NCBI RefSeq assembly: GCF_002367995.1
Contig: NZ_AP018207.1
Coordinates: 7,860,199-7,924,198 of the forward strand
DNA: 64,000 bases
From: Calothrix brevissima NIES-22
GTDB lineage: Bacteria > Cyanobacteriota > Cyanobacteriia > Cyanobacteriales > Nostocaceae
Direction of reading: 5' to 3'
In this document: positions 30,038-40,138 of the stretch, piece after piece
How the letters are laid out: each line of letters begins with the position of its first letter
Position numbering within the stretch: position 1 is the first letter of the stretch
Notes under the pieces: generated by a model
What the model was told of the DNA's origin: nothing
Databases searched by the model: none
The model's input: only the letters and a program-made list of their open reading frames with translations
Made by a program: the position numbers and the translations under genes

Positions 30038-30757
30038 TTAATTATTTACTTTCCTAGCATGAGCATAAATAAAATAATGCTCAGTGACTTTGACATCAGC
30101 AATAAAACCAACTTGTGACAGATGATTTTGCAATTCATCTGGCTGATAAAAGATTTTCACAATTTGAAATTCTTGTCCGTCATTTAACTTGCGGTTTTTG
30201 TATATACTGCCGTCATCATTTAAAATATGATTATTAGCTGTAGATGTGGGTTCAAAGCGAGAGTCAATCATCAATAATCGCCCGCCAAAACGCACAGATT
30301 GATAGACTTTAGTTAAAAAAGATATCAATAATTCTGGTGGAATGTGAGATAACCAGAAAGAGAAAAATACTAAATCATATTCAGCGTCAGGTTCCCAAGT
30401 AAATAAATCAACTTGCTGATATTCTATATGGGGTGAGTTTAATTTGCTGCGATTAATGGCAATTACTTCGGCTGAAGCATCAATTGCAGTAATTCTATTA
30501 CCAATTTTTAACAGTTCTTGCGTCCAAATTCCAGTTCCGCAAGCTAACTCTAATATTTTCTCTGGTTGTCCAATTTGTAGTAAAGCTTGTTTAACAATTT
30601 CAACTTCTTTAAACCAACGCTGGTTTAGTTCCTCACCGCGATTGTAACGATTAAGACGATAGAACCATTCATCATATTCATTGGCTCTGGCACTATAATA
30701 GGCAATTTGTTGTTGCAGAATGCTTTCACTAAGCGTTTTAGAAGAAGAATCACTCAT
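30038..30757 (-). CDS. Class I SAM-dependent methyltransferase
   Basis: 239 residues with motif I ILELACGTGIWTQEL, an acidic second strand (ITAIDASAE) and DLVFFSFWLSHIP. The substrate is unknown. It is divergent from another methyltransferase gene 120 bases away, which it resembles only at motif level. A dispersed palindromic repeat with GTGCGTTGCG/CAACGCACCG arms precedes its 3' end (about 29,969-30,034). Confidence 0.85.
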   Translation of the reverse strand: MSDSSSKTLSESILQQQIAYYSARANEYDEWFYRLNRYNRGEELNQRWFKEVEIVKQALLQIGQPEKILELACGTGIWTQELLKIGNRITAIDASAEVIAINRSKLNSPHIEYQQVDLFTWEPDAEYDLVFFSFWLSHIPPELLISFLTKVYQSVRFGGRLLMIDSRFEPTSTANNHILNDDGSIYKNRKLNDGQEFQIVKIFYQPDELQNHLSQVGFIADVKVTEHYFIYAHARKVNN

Positions 30758-30877
30758 TAAATTTGACGCTAAATTACTATATTTATGTAAATATACCGTA
30801 TTGTACTAAAATAATCCGCTTAGTTGCTTTTGCAAGTAATATTTTCTATATTTTTAACTATCACGAGAGTGTCAGAT

Positions 30878-31657
30878 ATGCCTCTTTATGATTCAATTGG
30901 TAAACAATATACAAAAACTCGCGTTTCTGACTATCGCATTATCCAAAAGATAATTGATTTACTCAATTTACTACCTGGTAGTATTATCGCTGATATTGGT
31001 GCGGGAACTGGTGGTTACTCGCAAGCGTTAGCAAATCAAGGATTTTCTGTTTATGCGGTTGAACCATCATCTGTAATGCGTCAACAAGGTTCAGAACATC
31101 CACAAGTTAAATGGTTTGCTGGGTATGCAGAGGCTTTACCTTTACCCGATAAATCTGTTGATGGGGTAATTAGTATTTTAACAATTCATCATTTCACAAA
31201 TTTAGAGAAATCATTTCAAGAAATGCACCGAATTATTCAGAAAGGGCCAATTGTATTGTTAAGTTTTGATATTAGATTGGCGACAAAAATTTGGCTGTAT
31301 GATTACTTTCCTTGGATGTGGGAAGATGCAATAAAATTTTTACCACTGCACGAACTTACAAGTTTAATTGAGCAGAATACTCAAAGAGTAGTTGAAGCCA
31401 TACCTTTGATTTTACCCTATGATTTATCTGATTTATTTGCCGCAGCAGCTTGGCGGCGTCCTGAGTTATATCTTCAGCCGGAAGTGCGTGCAGGAATATC
31501 TTCTTTTGCTTTGGGTAATCCTGATTTGATTGCATCTGGGGTGAAATCTCTCGCAGCAGATTTAAGTAGTGGAAAATGGGATGCAAAGTATGGAGAAATT
31601 CGTCAGTTAAATGAGATTGATTTAGGATATCGTTTTTTGAAAGCGACGATTGAATAG
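30878..31657 (+). CDS. Class I SAM-dependent methyltransferase (Methyltransf_11 type)
   Basis: About 259 residues with motif I IADIGAGTGGYSQAL, VYAVEPSS and LPLPDKSVDGVISILTIHHF. An earlier in-frame start at 30824 adds 18 residues of hydrophobic non-family sequence, so the ATG at 30878 (MPLYDSIG) is used. The substrate is unknown. Confidence 0.85.
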   Translation: MPLYDSIGKQYTKTRVSDYRIIQKIIDLLNLLPGSIIADIGAGTGGYSQALANQGFSVYAVEPSSVMRQQGSEHPQVKWFAGYAEALPLPDKSVDGVISILTIHHFTNLEKSFQEMHRIIQKGPIVLLSFDIRLATKIWLYDYFPWMWEDAIKFLPLHELTSLIEQNTQRVVEAIPLILPYDLSDLFAAAAWRRPELYLQPEVRAGISSFALGNPDLIASGVKSLAADLSSGKWDAKYGEIRQLNEIDLGYRFLKATIE

Positions 31658-31817
31658 CTTGGCTGATGCAATTGCTATATTATATTGATTCTGTAGTGAT
31701 GACTAAAGTCCTCACTACAAATTTAATTATGAAAACCTAGCTGAACAAAAATTAGTGGTGCGTTGCGCTACGCGACAACACACCCTACATTTTGAGATAT
31801 TTTGATATTTTGATTTT

Positions 31818-32621
31818 TTAATTTGAAGGTGTGAATAACTCAATTGTACCAGTTGACTGATTTTGTGTTTGGGATTTCCGTAATGTAATAAATGCGAGAA
31901 TAGCTATTACTGTAAGATATATACGTTGTAACCAAACATTGCTCAATTTAAGAGTTAAACTGCCGCCAATTATGCCACCAATAAACATGGTAGTTCCGAG
32001 AATTATACCTAAGTTGTAATCAACTATTCCTTGCTGTAAAAAAATTATTGTTGCTATCAAGGAGGAAAATATATTGATAAATTTAGTAGTAGCGATCGCT
32101 TCTACAAATGACATGCGAAATAGCATTATATATGCAGCAGTAAGTAGGGTGACATAACCACCACTAAAAAAACCTCCATAAATACCCAATATAAATGTGA
32201 CTACATAGCCAGCAATTTCGGCAATTCGTGGTGGAATAGCAGTAGATGGGGTAACTCCAGCATGACGATTAATGACTGATAATATCGCTACTATGATCAT
32301 GGAAGGAGAAATGATTAATGGCATTGATTTACTAGGTAAAATCAGTACCAATAATGCGCCTAAACATGAGCCGACTATTGTTAATAAAGTGAGTAAGGGT
32401 AACCGTTGAGGGTTAATTACTTTTTTACCAATAAAAGGTAAGGTTCCACCAATACTCATCAAAGTGAGTGCAAACATATTGGTAGCGATCGCAGTTCGCG
32501 GTTCTACACCAAATTCCAGCATTACAGGTACAGTAATCAAGGATGTGCTACCAGCAATCACGCTAACAATGCTGGCTGAAAAAAATATCCCAGCCAGCAG
32601 AATTATCTGCAAAATATCCAC
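31818..32621 (-). CDS. TauE/SafE-family membrane transporter
   Basis: 267 residues with about eight hydrophobic helices in two halves and the family's glycine-rich VIAGSTSLITVPVML and GGFFSGGYVTLL segments. The family exports sulfite or sulfoacetate or takes up related anions. It stands alone; the preceding gap holds a GTAGTGATGACTAAAG...CTCAC-type palindrome near 31,693. Confidence 0.88.
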   Translation of the reverse strand: MDILQIILLAGIFFSASIVSVIAGSTSLITVPVMLEFGVEPRTAIATNMFALTLMSIGGTLPFIGKKVINPQRLPLLTLLTIVGSCLGALLVLILPSKSMPLIISPSMIIVAILSVINRHAGVTPSTAIPPRIAEIAGYVVTFILGIYGGFFSGGYVTLLTAAYIMLFRMSFVEAIATTKFINIFSSLIATIIFLQQGIVDYNLGIILGTTMFIGGIIGGSLTLKLSNVWLQRIYLTVIAILAFITLRKSQTQNQSTGTIELFTPSN

Positions 32622-32796
32622 AATTTAATTTGCCAAAAACTTGTATTTAGTATTCTATGAGTTGATTTCTTAATTATTTACTTACTTATTAATTCTTAAA
32701 AATTGCAACATTTTATACCAATATTCTTAGTAAGAACTAGCTGATGTTGGTAACAAATAAGTTGGTAAATTATCTCCTAATTCAAAATAAAAAAGT

Positions 32797-33495
32797 TTAC
32801 TTTTGAGCAACTATCTTTTGGATTATTTGTCTGCGTCTATCTTGACGATTTTGGCTAGCAGTCTTGACGCTATCGATGACATTATCCGGTGCAGTTTGGG
32901 GAGAACCACTGTTAAAAGGCGGTTGAGGATTGTATTCTATTCCTAGTTGAATTGATTGCGCAGTGGCTTCTCCGTATAATTGAGCAGCGATGACTAATGC
33001 AAAGTCAATTCCTGATGTCACACCACCGCCTGTAATGCGATCGCGATCGATGACTACTCTTTGCGGTACTACCTCAACGCCAAACAACGCCAACAAATCT
33101 AGAGATAGCCAGTGAGTAGTGGCGCGATAACCTTGGAGTAGCCCAGCAGCAGCTAATAGCAAAGAACCTGTACAAACAGATGTGACATAGCGAGCTGTTT
33201 GCGCTTGAGTTTTGAGAAAGTCCAGAAAATCCCTATCTTCTAGTTTGGCATCAATACCCGGCCCGCCAGGGACAAATAACACATCCACAGGTGGGGATTG
33301 CGCAAAGGTGGTGTCAGGTAAAAACCGCAAACCGCGATCGCTTTGGATTGGTTCTAGAGTTTCTGCTAGTAGGTATAACTTTGTATTTGGTAATTTAGCA
33401 AAAACTTCATAAGGCCCGGTAAAATCTAACTGCGTTATATTGGGAAATATGACAATTCCTATGGATATAGCAGGGTTATGCTCTGCGTTACTCAT
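32797..33495 (-). CDS. DJ-1/PfpI-family protein (isonitrile hydratase-like)
   Basis: 232 residues with the nucleophile elbow VTSVCTGSLLLAAAG carrying the catalytic Cys, an FVPGGPG loop and TGGGVTSGIDFAL near the C-terminus. The ThiJ/PfpI group includes isonitrile hydratases, which this most resembles in layout. There is no AraC helix-turn-helix domain attached. It is a single gene facing away from the small ORF at 33,746. Confidence 0.85.
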   Translation of the reverse strand: MSNAEHNPAISIGIVIFPNITQLDFTGPYEVFAKLPNTKLYLLAETLEPIQSDRGLRFLPDTTFAQSPPVDVLFVPGGPGIDAKLEDRDFLDFLKTQAQTARYVTSVCTGSLLLAAAGLLQGYRATTHWLSLDLLALFGVEVVPQRVVIDRDRITGGGVTSGIDFALVIAAQLYGEATAQSIQLGIEYNPQPPFNSGSPQTAPDNVIDSVKTASQNRQDRRRQIIQKIVAQK

Positions 33496-33745
33496 GATTT
33501 TTTAAAGTTTTTAAATCAATCACATATCTTTTTTATATCTTAATTTTTTGTTAACAAATATTTTAATAAAAAACACATTAGCAATTTAAAAGCGCTTTTA
33601 GTCAAGATATGTTTAAATAGATTATATACTTTAATAATTTTTTATGGTAAAAATACGTACACTTTTTATTGAAGCATCGAATATTATTTAATCTATGAAA
33701 TAAGTAATCAATTATCTATTAGCTAAATATAAAGAGAAACATTTT

Positions 33746-33958
33746 ATGAGTAAAAAACAACAAGAAACAGTATTATGGATAGATTTGATGCGTGAGAGGC
33801 TGAAATATTCAGCGAATGGCTTATATGTTTTAGAAATTGAATATTATTTAAATAAAATTGCCGAAAATTTGCATGATGACAGGCTAGTTGATGATTGTAT
33901 CTACAACCTGCAAATGTTACGCATTCAAAGACAACAGGAAATTTCTCACTTAAATTAG
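33746..33958 (+). CDS. Small conserved-looking hypothetical protein
   Basis: 70 residues, mixed charged and helical, no membrane segment, no recognised domain (MSKKQQETVLWIDLM start). A reasonable AAAGAGAAA lies upstream of the ATG. It is flanked by long AT-rich gaps and has no operon partner. It is probably a real gene because the frame is compact and protein-like. Confidence 0.55.
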   Translation: MSKKQQETVLWIDLMRERLKYSANGLYVLEIEYYLNKIAENLHDDRLVDDCIYNLQMLRIQRQQEISHLN

Positions 33959-34191
33959 TTTAAGCGAGCTTAGATTTGTCCATTTAATAGCTTTTATTGT
34001 TTGTCGCCTTCACAGTGGGTGGGGGTATATCCGTAAGTATCTACGCCGTGCGGTTTGTGGAAAAGCGATCGCACTACAAGATTTTGCTTCGATCTCGTAT
34101 TTTTATCTGAAGGAATAATTTTTATATAAACTTTTATCGCCGGGGCATAGCTCAAGTCTACTTTAGTAGACTCAAAATTTTGACGTATATA

Positions 34192-34333
34192 TAGTAGTCT
34201 GTCGCATTAATTCTGTGGAGTAAGTTTCTTCTTCTTTTCTCTTACTTTGTGTACTTCGCGTCTACCCTGCGGGAACGACTTCGTCGAATGTGGTTCGTTT
34301 TTTACTCCTCGAAATTTTTGCGACAGACTACTA
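34192..34333. repeat. Inverted-repeat element (MITE-like), 142 bp
   Basis: Perfect 15-base terminal arms, TAGTAGTCTGTCGCA on the left and its complement on the right, enclose a stretch with the CTTCGCGTCTACCCTGCGGG-type sequence often seen in Nostoc repeats. It lies within the 559-base gap 33959-34517, where nothing else could be supported except a likely promoter for the gene at 34,518. Confidence 0.75.
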
Positions 34334-34517
34334 GGCTAGATCTGAATATGTAAATTTATGTAAAACTAATAGTTAGTGTAACTAAACAAGGTTGTATTTG
34401 TTTCAACAGCAAAAAACTGTGAAACATCACCTTGACTAGCTGCTCCTCCCTAACACTTAGCCCTAGTTTCTACCCCTGACATCATAAAATCAAACCTGGA
34501 TAGCTGAAGGCATAAAG

Positions 34518-35351
34518 ATGATTAAAGAAATAACTCGTCGCAACTTTATCGCAACTGCTAGCCTTGCTACAGGCTTTGCTTTAGCAGTACAGCCTGTGAC
34601 AGCAAAAGTCATCACCACCGATTCTCAAGGATTAGTCGCAGGTGCGGTGAAAATTCCTGTAGCAGATGGAGAAATTCCCGCTTATAGAGCGCAACCAGCC
34701 ACAGGTGAGAATTTCCCGATTGTGCTGGTGATTCAAGAAATCTTTGGCGTACACGAGCATATTCAAGATATTACCCGCCGCTTTGCCAAGTTGGGATATT
34801 TAGCGATCGCTCCTGAATTATTTATCCGGCAGGGTGATGTGTCAAAATTAAGCAATATTGACGAAATTCGCCCGATAGTAGCCAAAGTTCCCGATGCTCA
34901 GGTATTATCTGATTTAGATGCTACTTTAGCTTGGGCGGCAAAATCTGCCAAGGGTAATGCCCAGCGAGTCGGAATTACGGGTTTTTGCTGGGGTGGGCGA
35001 ATTACTTGGTTATATGCAGCACATAATCCCCAAGTGAAAGCTGGTGTAGCTTGGTATGGCAGACTAGTAGGTAATGCAACAGAACTGCAACCCACGCATC
35101 CTGTTGATATTGCTGCAAAGCTAACAGTTCCCGTACTGGGATTGTATGGCGGTAAGGATACAGGCATTACTTTAGATACAGTAGAGCAAATGCGCGATCG
35201 CTTAAAGTCTAGCAGTAGCAAATCGCAAATTATTGTCTACCCCGATGCACCCCACGCTTTTTATGCAGATTATCGTCCTTCCTACCGCGAAAAAGAAGCA
35301 AAAGAAGGTTGGAAACGCCTGCAAGCTTGGTTTAAACAGCATGGGTTGTAA
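34518..35351 (+). CDS. Dienelactone hydrolase family protein, Tat signal
   Basis: 277 residues. The N-terminus ([18 protein letters not shown]) is a twin-arginine signal, so it is exported folded. The alpha/beta hydrolase part has the Cys nucleophile in ITGFCWGGR, a GGKDTG acid loop and the His in [14 protein letters not shown], all matching dienelactone hydrolases. A related cytoplasmic copy lies in the nifD element at 50,584. The physiological ester is unknown. Confidence 0.9.
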   Translation: MIKEITRRNFIATASLATGFALAVQPVTAKVITTDSQGLVAGAVKIPVADGEIPAYRAQPATGENFPIVLVIQEIFGVHEHIQDITRRFAKLGYLAIAPELFIRQGDVSKLSNIDEIRPIVAKVPDAQVLSDLDATLAWAAKSAKGNAQRVGITGFCWGGRITWLYAAHNPQVKAGVAWYGRLVGNATELQPTHPVDIAAKLTVPVLGLYGGKDTGITLDTVEQMRDRLKSSSSKSQIIVYPDAPHAFYADYRPSYREKEAKEGWKRLQAWFKQHGL

Positions 35352-35479
35352 AAACTGCTGAGTACATTAAGGGCACAATATGTTGTGCCCTTAACTATAT
35401 AGTCAATTTTCCATCCCCGTGAGGGGTAAGAGATTCAACACAAGTTTTCATTTACATCAGGGAAGATGCGATCGCTTCC

Positions 35480-35614
35480 AATACTGCTCGGTTAAGGAAA
35501 ATTGTAGATTGGGTTGAGGCTCTGCGAAACCCAACAGAGCTACCCAAATGTTGGGTTTCGTTCCTCAACCCAACCTACGCAGGTTAAGGTTTTTGAGCTT
35601 AACCGAGCAGTATT
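35480..35614. repeat. MITE-like inverted repeat flanked by GCGATCGCTTC
   Basis: 17-base perfect inverted arms (AATACTGCTCGGTTAAG) bound a 135-base element containing a second nested palindrome of CCCAAC/GTTGGG type. Directly outside, the same 11 bases GCGATCGCTTC occur at 35468-35478 and 35615-35625, which may be a target duplication or two copies of the abundant HIP1 motif. Confidence 0.75.
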
Positions 35615-35643
35615 GCGATCGCTTCTACAATTCAAATAATGTT

Positions 35644-35720
35644 GGCGACACATCAATATATCCTAGAGGGCATGGCATTGCCATGCCCCTACAATCTGTC
35701 GCATTCTTTTTTCAAATTGG
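35644..35720 (+). repeat. Dispersed 77-bp palindromic repeat, copy 1
   Basis: Begins GGCGACACATCAATATAT, has a GGCATGGCATTGCCATGCC core and ends CGCATTC...CAAATTGG. The same unit occurs at 37016-37091 (same orientation) and 41907-41983 (inverted). It ends just before the stop codon of the convergent gene at 35,740. Confidence 0.85.
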
Positions 35721-35739
35721 GATAAAGTCCAAAATTGAA

Positions 35740-36846
35740 TCACTGCTTGCGTTGTACATAGCTAACCCCATCCAGCCAAATCACACTCTTGGGATCTTGC
35801 GGATCTGTAATCAGAATGCGCCGCTCGCTAGATTTATCATCGTAAGTAATGTACAGTGTTAACCCCTGAACGCGATAGGTACCGCGCTGATTTGGTGCGA
35901 CACTGTTGGTAGCAACTGATTCGTTACTTGCACCTGCACCTTGACCGCGTAGAACTCGTCCATCGGGGAAAAAGCGATATTGTTGCCATGCTACCACGGA
36001 ATCACTACCGCCAATCGCTACGTTTCCTGTACCGGAGAGTGAGCGAAATAAGCCGTTAAGTTTGAAATTATCTGGTAATTTAGGATATGTCTTGGAAAAA
36101 GGTAAGGCTTTCCACTCGCCCTTTTCGGCTAGTTCTAGTTTGCCACCTTGACGCCGCCAACGAGTCCATTCATCTGGGTTAGCGCGTTTGTGGGCTGCAA
36201 TTCCACCTTTAAAAGACAACCCTTCCACATTAGTTAAAGCCTCACCGTTACGAAACAGCACTACAGGATAAATATCAGTAGTTAAAAAGCCACCAATACC
36301 CATTTTTGTCCGGGAATTGAAGCCAAAGCTATCAATTTGCTTGGCAATTTCGTTATCTCCTGGGGAAGTAGCAGCTTCAGGTTTTTTCGCAGCTGGTTGC
36401 GGAGCTTTTTTCGGCGTTTTCGGCGGTTGACTTCCTGATGAAATGATTTGCGGCGATACCTTAGCAAATTGAGCATCGGGTAATTGTGACAAAGATACAG
36501 CCACAGTACAAACATCTACATTGGCGCGTTGACTGGTAACTGGTTTAATAATTGCTTCTAAAGCTGTGTCTAGTTGTTGTTTTTGAGTAGGGTATTGATC
36601 GAATTCCGGTAAACGCGCGCGGATTTGGGCGACACCGTTGGCTTTTTCCCAAGCTTGAACTTTAGCCGCATCTCCAGCATTAAAGCCGCTACCTTGCTGA
36701 CATTGGCTAGCAAAGTAATCGAATGCTCTTACTACTAGCGCCGCCTTCATAAAGGCTTCACTGGTGATGTCAGGATTTTGCCCATAGACAGCCTGCGCCC
36801 CAGCTAGTGACATTAGCAAAGTCATGGCGATCGCATTTACTCGCAT
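35740..36846 (-). CDS. Hypothetical secreted protein
   Basis: About 368 residues with an N-terminal signal peptide (TLLMSLAGAQAVYG, cleavage likely after the Ala/Gly stretch), a helical first part, a Pro/Lys/Ala-rich linker near residues 155-180 and a beta-rich C-terminal domain (GTYRVQGLTLYITYDD near the end). I do not recognise the family. The start MRVNAIAM is preferred to an in-frame Met four codons earlier. It is probably a periplasmic or cell-surface protein. Confidence 0.75.
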   Translation of the reverse strand: MRVNAIAMTLLMSLAGAQAVYGQNPDITSEAFMKAALVVRAFDYFASQCQQGSGFNAGDAAKVQAWEKANGVAQIRARLPEFDQYPTQKQQLDTALEAIIKPVTSQRANVDVCTVAVSLSQLPDAQFAKVSPQIISSGSQPPKTPKKAPQPAAKKPEAATSPGDNEIAKQIDSFGFNSRTKMGIGGFLTTDIYPVVLFRNGEALTNVEGLSFKGGIAAHKRANPDEWTRWRRQGGKLELAEKGEWKALPFSKTYPKLPDNFKLNGLFRSLSGTGNVAIGGSDSVVAWQQYRFFPDGRVLRGQGAGASNESVATNSVAPNQRGTYRVQGLTLYITYDDKSSERRILITDPQDPKSVIWLDGVSYVQRKQ

Positions 36847-37244
36847 ACAAACCCCCATATCATGACGTTAACGGTGGAATTAAACGACAGTAGATATGTA
36901 TAGCACCTACTCATGCAGATTATGCCTATTTTATGCGTGCCAATGCAACTTGATGCGGCCATCGCACATCACGCAATTTTGTAGTCAGGACTTCAGTCCT
37001 GATTTGCGGACTAAAGCGACACATCAATATATTCTAGAGGGCAAGGCATTGCCTTCCCCCTATAATCTGTCGCATTCTTGTTTCAAATTGGTATTAACTC
37101 CCCAACAATTTCATCTTTGATCGTCGGCAAATTCACTGATTACTCAATACTCAACTGTACTACCTCATCTAGTGAAACTAGCAATGTCAGGAAATTTAGG
37201 AATTGCTACTATTTTGCCGTCGAGATTAATATCAGGTGCATATC
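36847..37244. other. Intergenic gap with two dispersed palindromes
   Basis: A 398-base gap. It contains a GTAGTCAGGACTTCAGTCCTGA-like palindrome near 36,981 followed by copy 2 of the 77-bp repeat. No gene is supported. Confidence 0.6.
37016..37091 (+). repeat. Dispersed 77-bp palindromic repeat, copy 2
   Basis: Same ends as the copy at 35644 with a variant core (GGCAAGGCATTGCC). Compensating changes in the two arms are only partial, so this copy's hairpin is less perfect. Confidence 0.85.
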
Positions 37245-37490
37245 ATGACAGAATCCAACCGCATCAACAAAGATAAATTTACCTATCCTCGTAGTCGTTA
37301 CTATGGGCAAGTCAAACCAGAGAATTTAGTATTTAATGCCAATCTCCAAGAATTTTCGCAAAAAGTTGGTTATATCTCCAGCCTAGAAACCAACGGTAAA
37401 CTTTCACCAGAGGAAGCTTACGAGCAGATTAAAACAGTGTGGAAGCAGTTAAAAAAATCGAAAAAGGAATTAGGAATTACTAGTAAGTAA
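37245..37490 (+). CDS. Small hypothetical protein
   Basis: About 81 residues starting MTESNRINKDKFTYPRSRYY; charged, Lys-rich C-terminal helix, no membrane segment. I recall similar short proteins in many filamentous cyanobacteria but know no function. The ATG at 37245 is preferred over a GTG nine bases upstream. Confidence 0.7.
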   Translation: MTESNRINKDKFTYPRSRYYGQVKPENLVFNANLQEFSQKVGYISSLETNGKLSPEEAYEQIKTVWKQLKKSKKELGITSK

Positions 37491-37520
37491 AATTTCCTTT
37501 TTCCTTTATTACTGAATAAT

Positions 37521-38270
37521 TTACCAATATTGCAATGTTGGGCGAATGAGAATCTCATTCACGTTGACACGTGGCGGTTGTGTCACAGCATAAGCGATCG
37601 CGGCAGCAATATCTTCACTTTCTAAAGGCGTCAGGGAACGACGGCGTTCTTCCATGTTTTGTTTGGCTACAGGATCGGAAATGCGATCGTTAATCTCTGT
37701 ATTCACTAAACCAGGTTCAATAATAGTTACGCGGATATGATCCTGACAAACTTCTTGGCGCAAGGCTTCTGAAAAACCATTCACGCCCCATTTAGTAGCG
37801 TTATATACACCAATTCCTGGTCTTGCTGTGCGCCCAGCAACCGATGAAATATTCACGATATGCCCCGCACCTTGAGCTTTTAAAATTGGTAAGACGGCAT
37901 GGGTAACATAAAGCAATCCCAATAAATTGAGATTAATCATATCTTTCCAATCTGCGGTATTTCCCCCATCAATAGCACCCACAGCCGCAATCCCTGCATT
38001 ATTCACCAGGATATCTATCCGCCCAAATTCTGTTTTTGTCTTGTGGACTAAATTCTGTACTTGAGCTTTATCTGTGACATCAGTAATAATTGGTAGAGCT
38101 TTACCGCCAGTAGTAGCAATTTTTTCTGCCAGGGTATTTAAGCGATCGCCTCTGCGTGCAGCCAATACTACTGCTGCACCATCATTTGCTAGAGCTATGG
38201 CTGTAGCTTCGCCAATACCGGAAGAAGCCCCGGTAATAATTGCAACTTTGCCGTCTAATTTATTTGTCAT
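37521..38270 (-). CDS. SDR family oxidoreductase
   Basis: 249 residues, classical short-chain dehydrogenase: TGASSGIGEATA cofactor loop, NNAGIA, catalytic Ser in NISSVAG and YNATKWG (YxxxK). Closest in feel to YdfG/serine-dehydrogenase-like enzymes. It is transcribed directly after the O-methyltransferase gene with a six-base gap, so the two form an operon. Confidence 0.92.
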   Translation of the reverse strand: MTNKLDGKVAIITGASSGIGEATAIALANDGAAVVLAARRGDRLNTLAEKIATTGGKALPIITDVTDKAQVQNLVHKTKTEFGRIDILVNNAGIAAVGAIDGGNTADWKDMINLNLLGLLYVTHAVLPILKAQGAGHIVNISSVAGRTARPGIGVYNATKWGVNGFSEALRQEVCQDHIRVTIIEPGLVNTEINDRISDPVAKQNMEERRRSLTPLESEDIAAAIAYAVTQPPRVNVNEILIRPTLQYW

Positions 38271-38276
38271 GATTAA

Positions 38277-38942
38277 TTAACGCTTAATTGCTAAAGTCAG
38301 TCCATCGGCTATGGAAATCAAGCTTAAATCTATCCGCTCATCTTGATGCAGCTTTTGATTAAACTCTCGAATCGCATTAGTAGCAGAGTCTTGCACCTCT
38401 GCGTTTGCTGCTCGTCCAGACCAGAGTACGTTATCAACAGCAATTAATCCACCTGGTCTAATTAACTGTAACACTCTTTCGTAATAAGCATAATAGTTTT
38501 CCTTATCCGCATCAATAAAAGCAAAATCAAAGGTTTCTGCTTCACCTGCTGATAATAATTTATCTAAAGTCTCCGTTGCTGGAGCCAATCGCAGGTCAAT
38601 TTTATCTGCTACACCAGCTGCTTGCCAATAACGCCGAGCAATATCGGTAAATTCTTCACTCACATCACAAGCAATGATTTTACCGTCAGCTGGTAACGAT
38701 AAAGCAACGCTTAAAGAACTATAACCTGTGAAAACTCCTAACTCCAGAGTCTTCTTTGCGCCAATCAGCTTAACTAAAAAACCGAGAAACTGTCCTTGCT
38801 CTGGCGCTACCTGCATATTTGCTCTGGGATGACGCGCTGTCTCTTCCCGCAGTTTAAAGAGTAATTCTGGTTCGCGCAAAGAGATAGACAACAGATACTC
38901 ATAAAGTTCGTTAGATAGATGCAGCGTTTTACTACGAGTCAT
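38277..38942 (-). CDS. O-methyltransferase (caffeoyl-CoA type)
   Basis: 221 residues with LELGVFTGYSSLSVALSLP, the FAFIDADKENYYAYY metal/substrate segment and VDNVLWSGRA, all signatures of cation-dependent class I O-methyltransferases. It is the first gene of a two-gene operon with the SDR. The natural acceptor is unknown. Confidence 0.92.
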   Translation of the reverse strand: MTRSKTLHLSNELYEYLLSISLREPELLFKLREETARHPRANMQVAPEQGQFLGFLVKLIGAKKTLELGVFTGYSSLSVALSLPADGKIIACDVSEEFTDIARRYWQAAGVADKIDLRLAPATETLDKLLSAGEAETFDFAFIDADKENYYAYYERVLQLIRPGGLIAVDNVLWSGRAANAEVQDSATNAIREFNQKLHQDERIDLSLISIADGLTLAIKR

Positions 38943-39096
38943 AGGGCTTTTGGGATTGTTACAGGTAATTTTCAGCCTTAGCTTACCCGAATTAGGGAAT
39001 TTTGAATTCTGGCATTGGGCTGATATAGTTTATAATGTACATTAAATCTATCGACTTAGAGTATTTTATTTTTTTGCATCGAAGGAAGACAGCGAA

Positions 39097-39348
39097 ATGG
39101 CATTAGCCCAAAACATCAGTATCCCAGACAATCAAACAGTAAATCGCCCTTTATTCTCAAAGAAACCGCTAGCCATCGCCGCCTTATTACATCGGCTATG
39201 GTGGCACACTAAAGGGTATACAACAGTTTTGGGGATGATGGTGCTGACATTTGGCAGTTTGGGTTTTTTATACATCTATGTTTCCGCTAAGAAGTTCACC
39301 CAAATATCTCAGCATCGTCCTGTTGTAGAAAATAATGAGTATAGATAA
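39097..39348 (+). CDS. Small single-span membrane protein
   Basis: 83 residues with one membrane helix in the C-terminal half (VLGMMVLTFGSLGFLYIYV). It overlaps the next gene by 14 bases, which indicates translational coupling and a shared role with the PhnD-like protein. The family is not recognised. Confidence 0.7.
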   Translation: MALAQNISIPDNQTVNRPLFSKKPLAIAALLHRLWWHTKGYTTVLGMMVLTFGSLGFLYIYVSAKKFTQISQHRPVVENNEYR

Positions 39349-40138
39349 AAGGTTGCGAATAGTATCTTACCTAGCGCCTAATTGGTTCGGATTTTATCAA
39401 GCGATCGCAGCTTATTTAAGTCGGATTTTACCACTAGAAACCCAACTACAGCAAAGCCAAATCGATCCCTTAGAAGATCCAAAGTTATTTCAAGACCAAA
39501 TAGACCTAGCTTTTATTTGTGGCTTACCACTAATTCGCTATAGTCAAATAGTCTCTCACCAATTGCAGACATTAGTTGCACCTGTGATGACATCATCACG
39601 CTATCACAACTTGCCGATTTACTATGCAGATGTGATTGTCAACGCTCGTAGTCATATCCAGAAGTTTGCAGATTTATCGGGTAAAACATTTTGCTATAAC
39701 GATGCAGGTTCTAACAGTGGTTACAATTTACTCTGTCATCGCTTACTTCAAGAAACAGATCCGGAAAATTTCTTTGGTAAGACTATACAATCTGGCTTTC
39801 ATCAGCGTTCAATTCGCTGGGTAGTAGAGGGATTAGCAGATTGTGCAGCCATTGACAGCGTGGTATTAGAACAGGAATTAGAAAACTCTCCCGAATTATC
39901 ACAGCACTTGCGTGTGGTGGATGCTTTAGGCCCTTCTCCTATGCCACCTTTAGTAGTAGCACAGCGTTTAGGTATCGCTTTAATTGAACAAATGCGGTTA
40001 GCATTACTGCAACCCGATGCAGAGTTGCAAGCAATCATGGCAGAATTTGGAGTTAAGCGTTTTGCTGCGGTTGAATTAGAAGATTATCAAATACTTAACC
40101 AAATTTACCGTACCCGCGCTTGTGTAAGCTTGTCTTAA
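39335..40138 (+). CDS. PhnD-like phosphate/phosphonate-type substrate-binding protein
   Basis: 267 residues of periplasmic-binding-protein-like fold (Phosphonate-bd/PhnD group): FICGLPLIRYS near the start, NDAGSNSGYNLLCHRLL and SGFHQRSIRWVVEGLADCAAID in the middle. It has no signal peptide of its own. The small membrane protein overlapping its start could be its partner. No permease or ATPase genes are next to it. Confidence 0.8.
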   Translation: MSIDKRLRIVSYLAPNWFGFYQAIAAYLSRILPLETQLQQSQIDPLEDPKLFQDQIDLAFICGLPLIRYSQIVSHQLQTLVAPVMTSSRYHNLPIYYADVIVNARSHIQKFADLSGKTFCYNDAGSNSGYNLLCHRLLQETDPENFFGKTIQSGFHQRSIRWVVEGLADCAAIDSVVLEQELENSPELSQHLRVVDALGPSPMPPLVVAQRLGIALIEQMRLALLQPDAELQAIMAEFGVKRFAAVELEDYQILNQIYRTRACVSLS

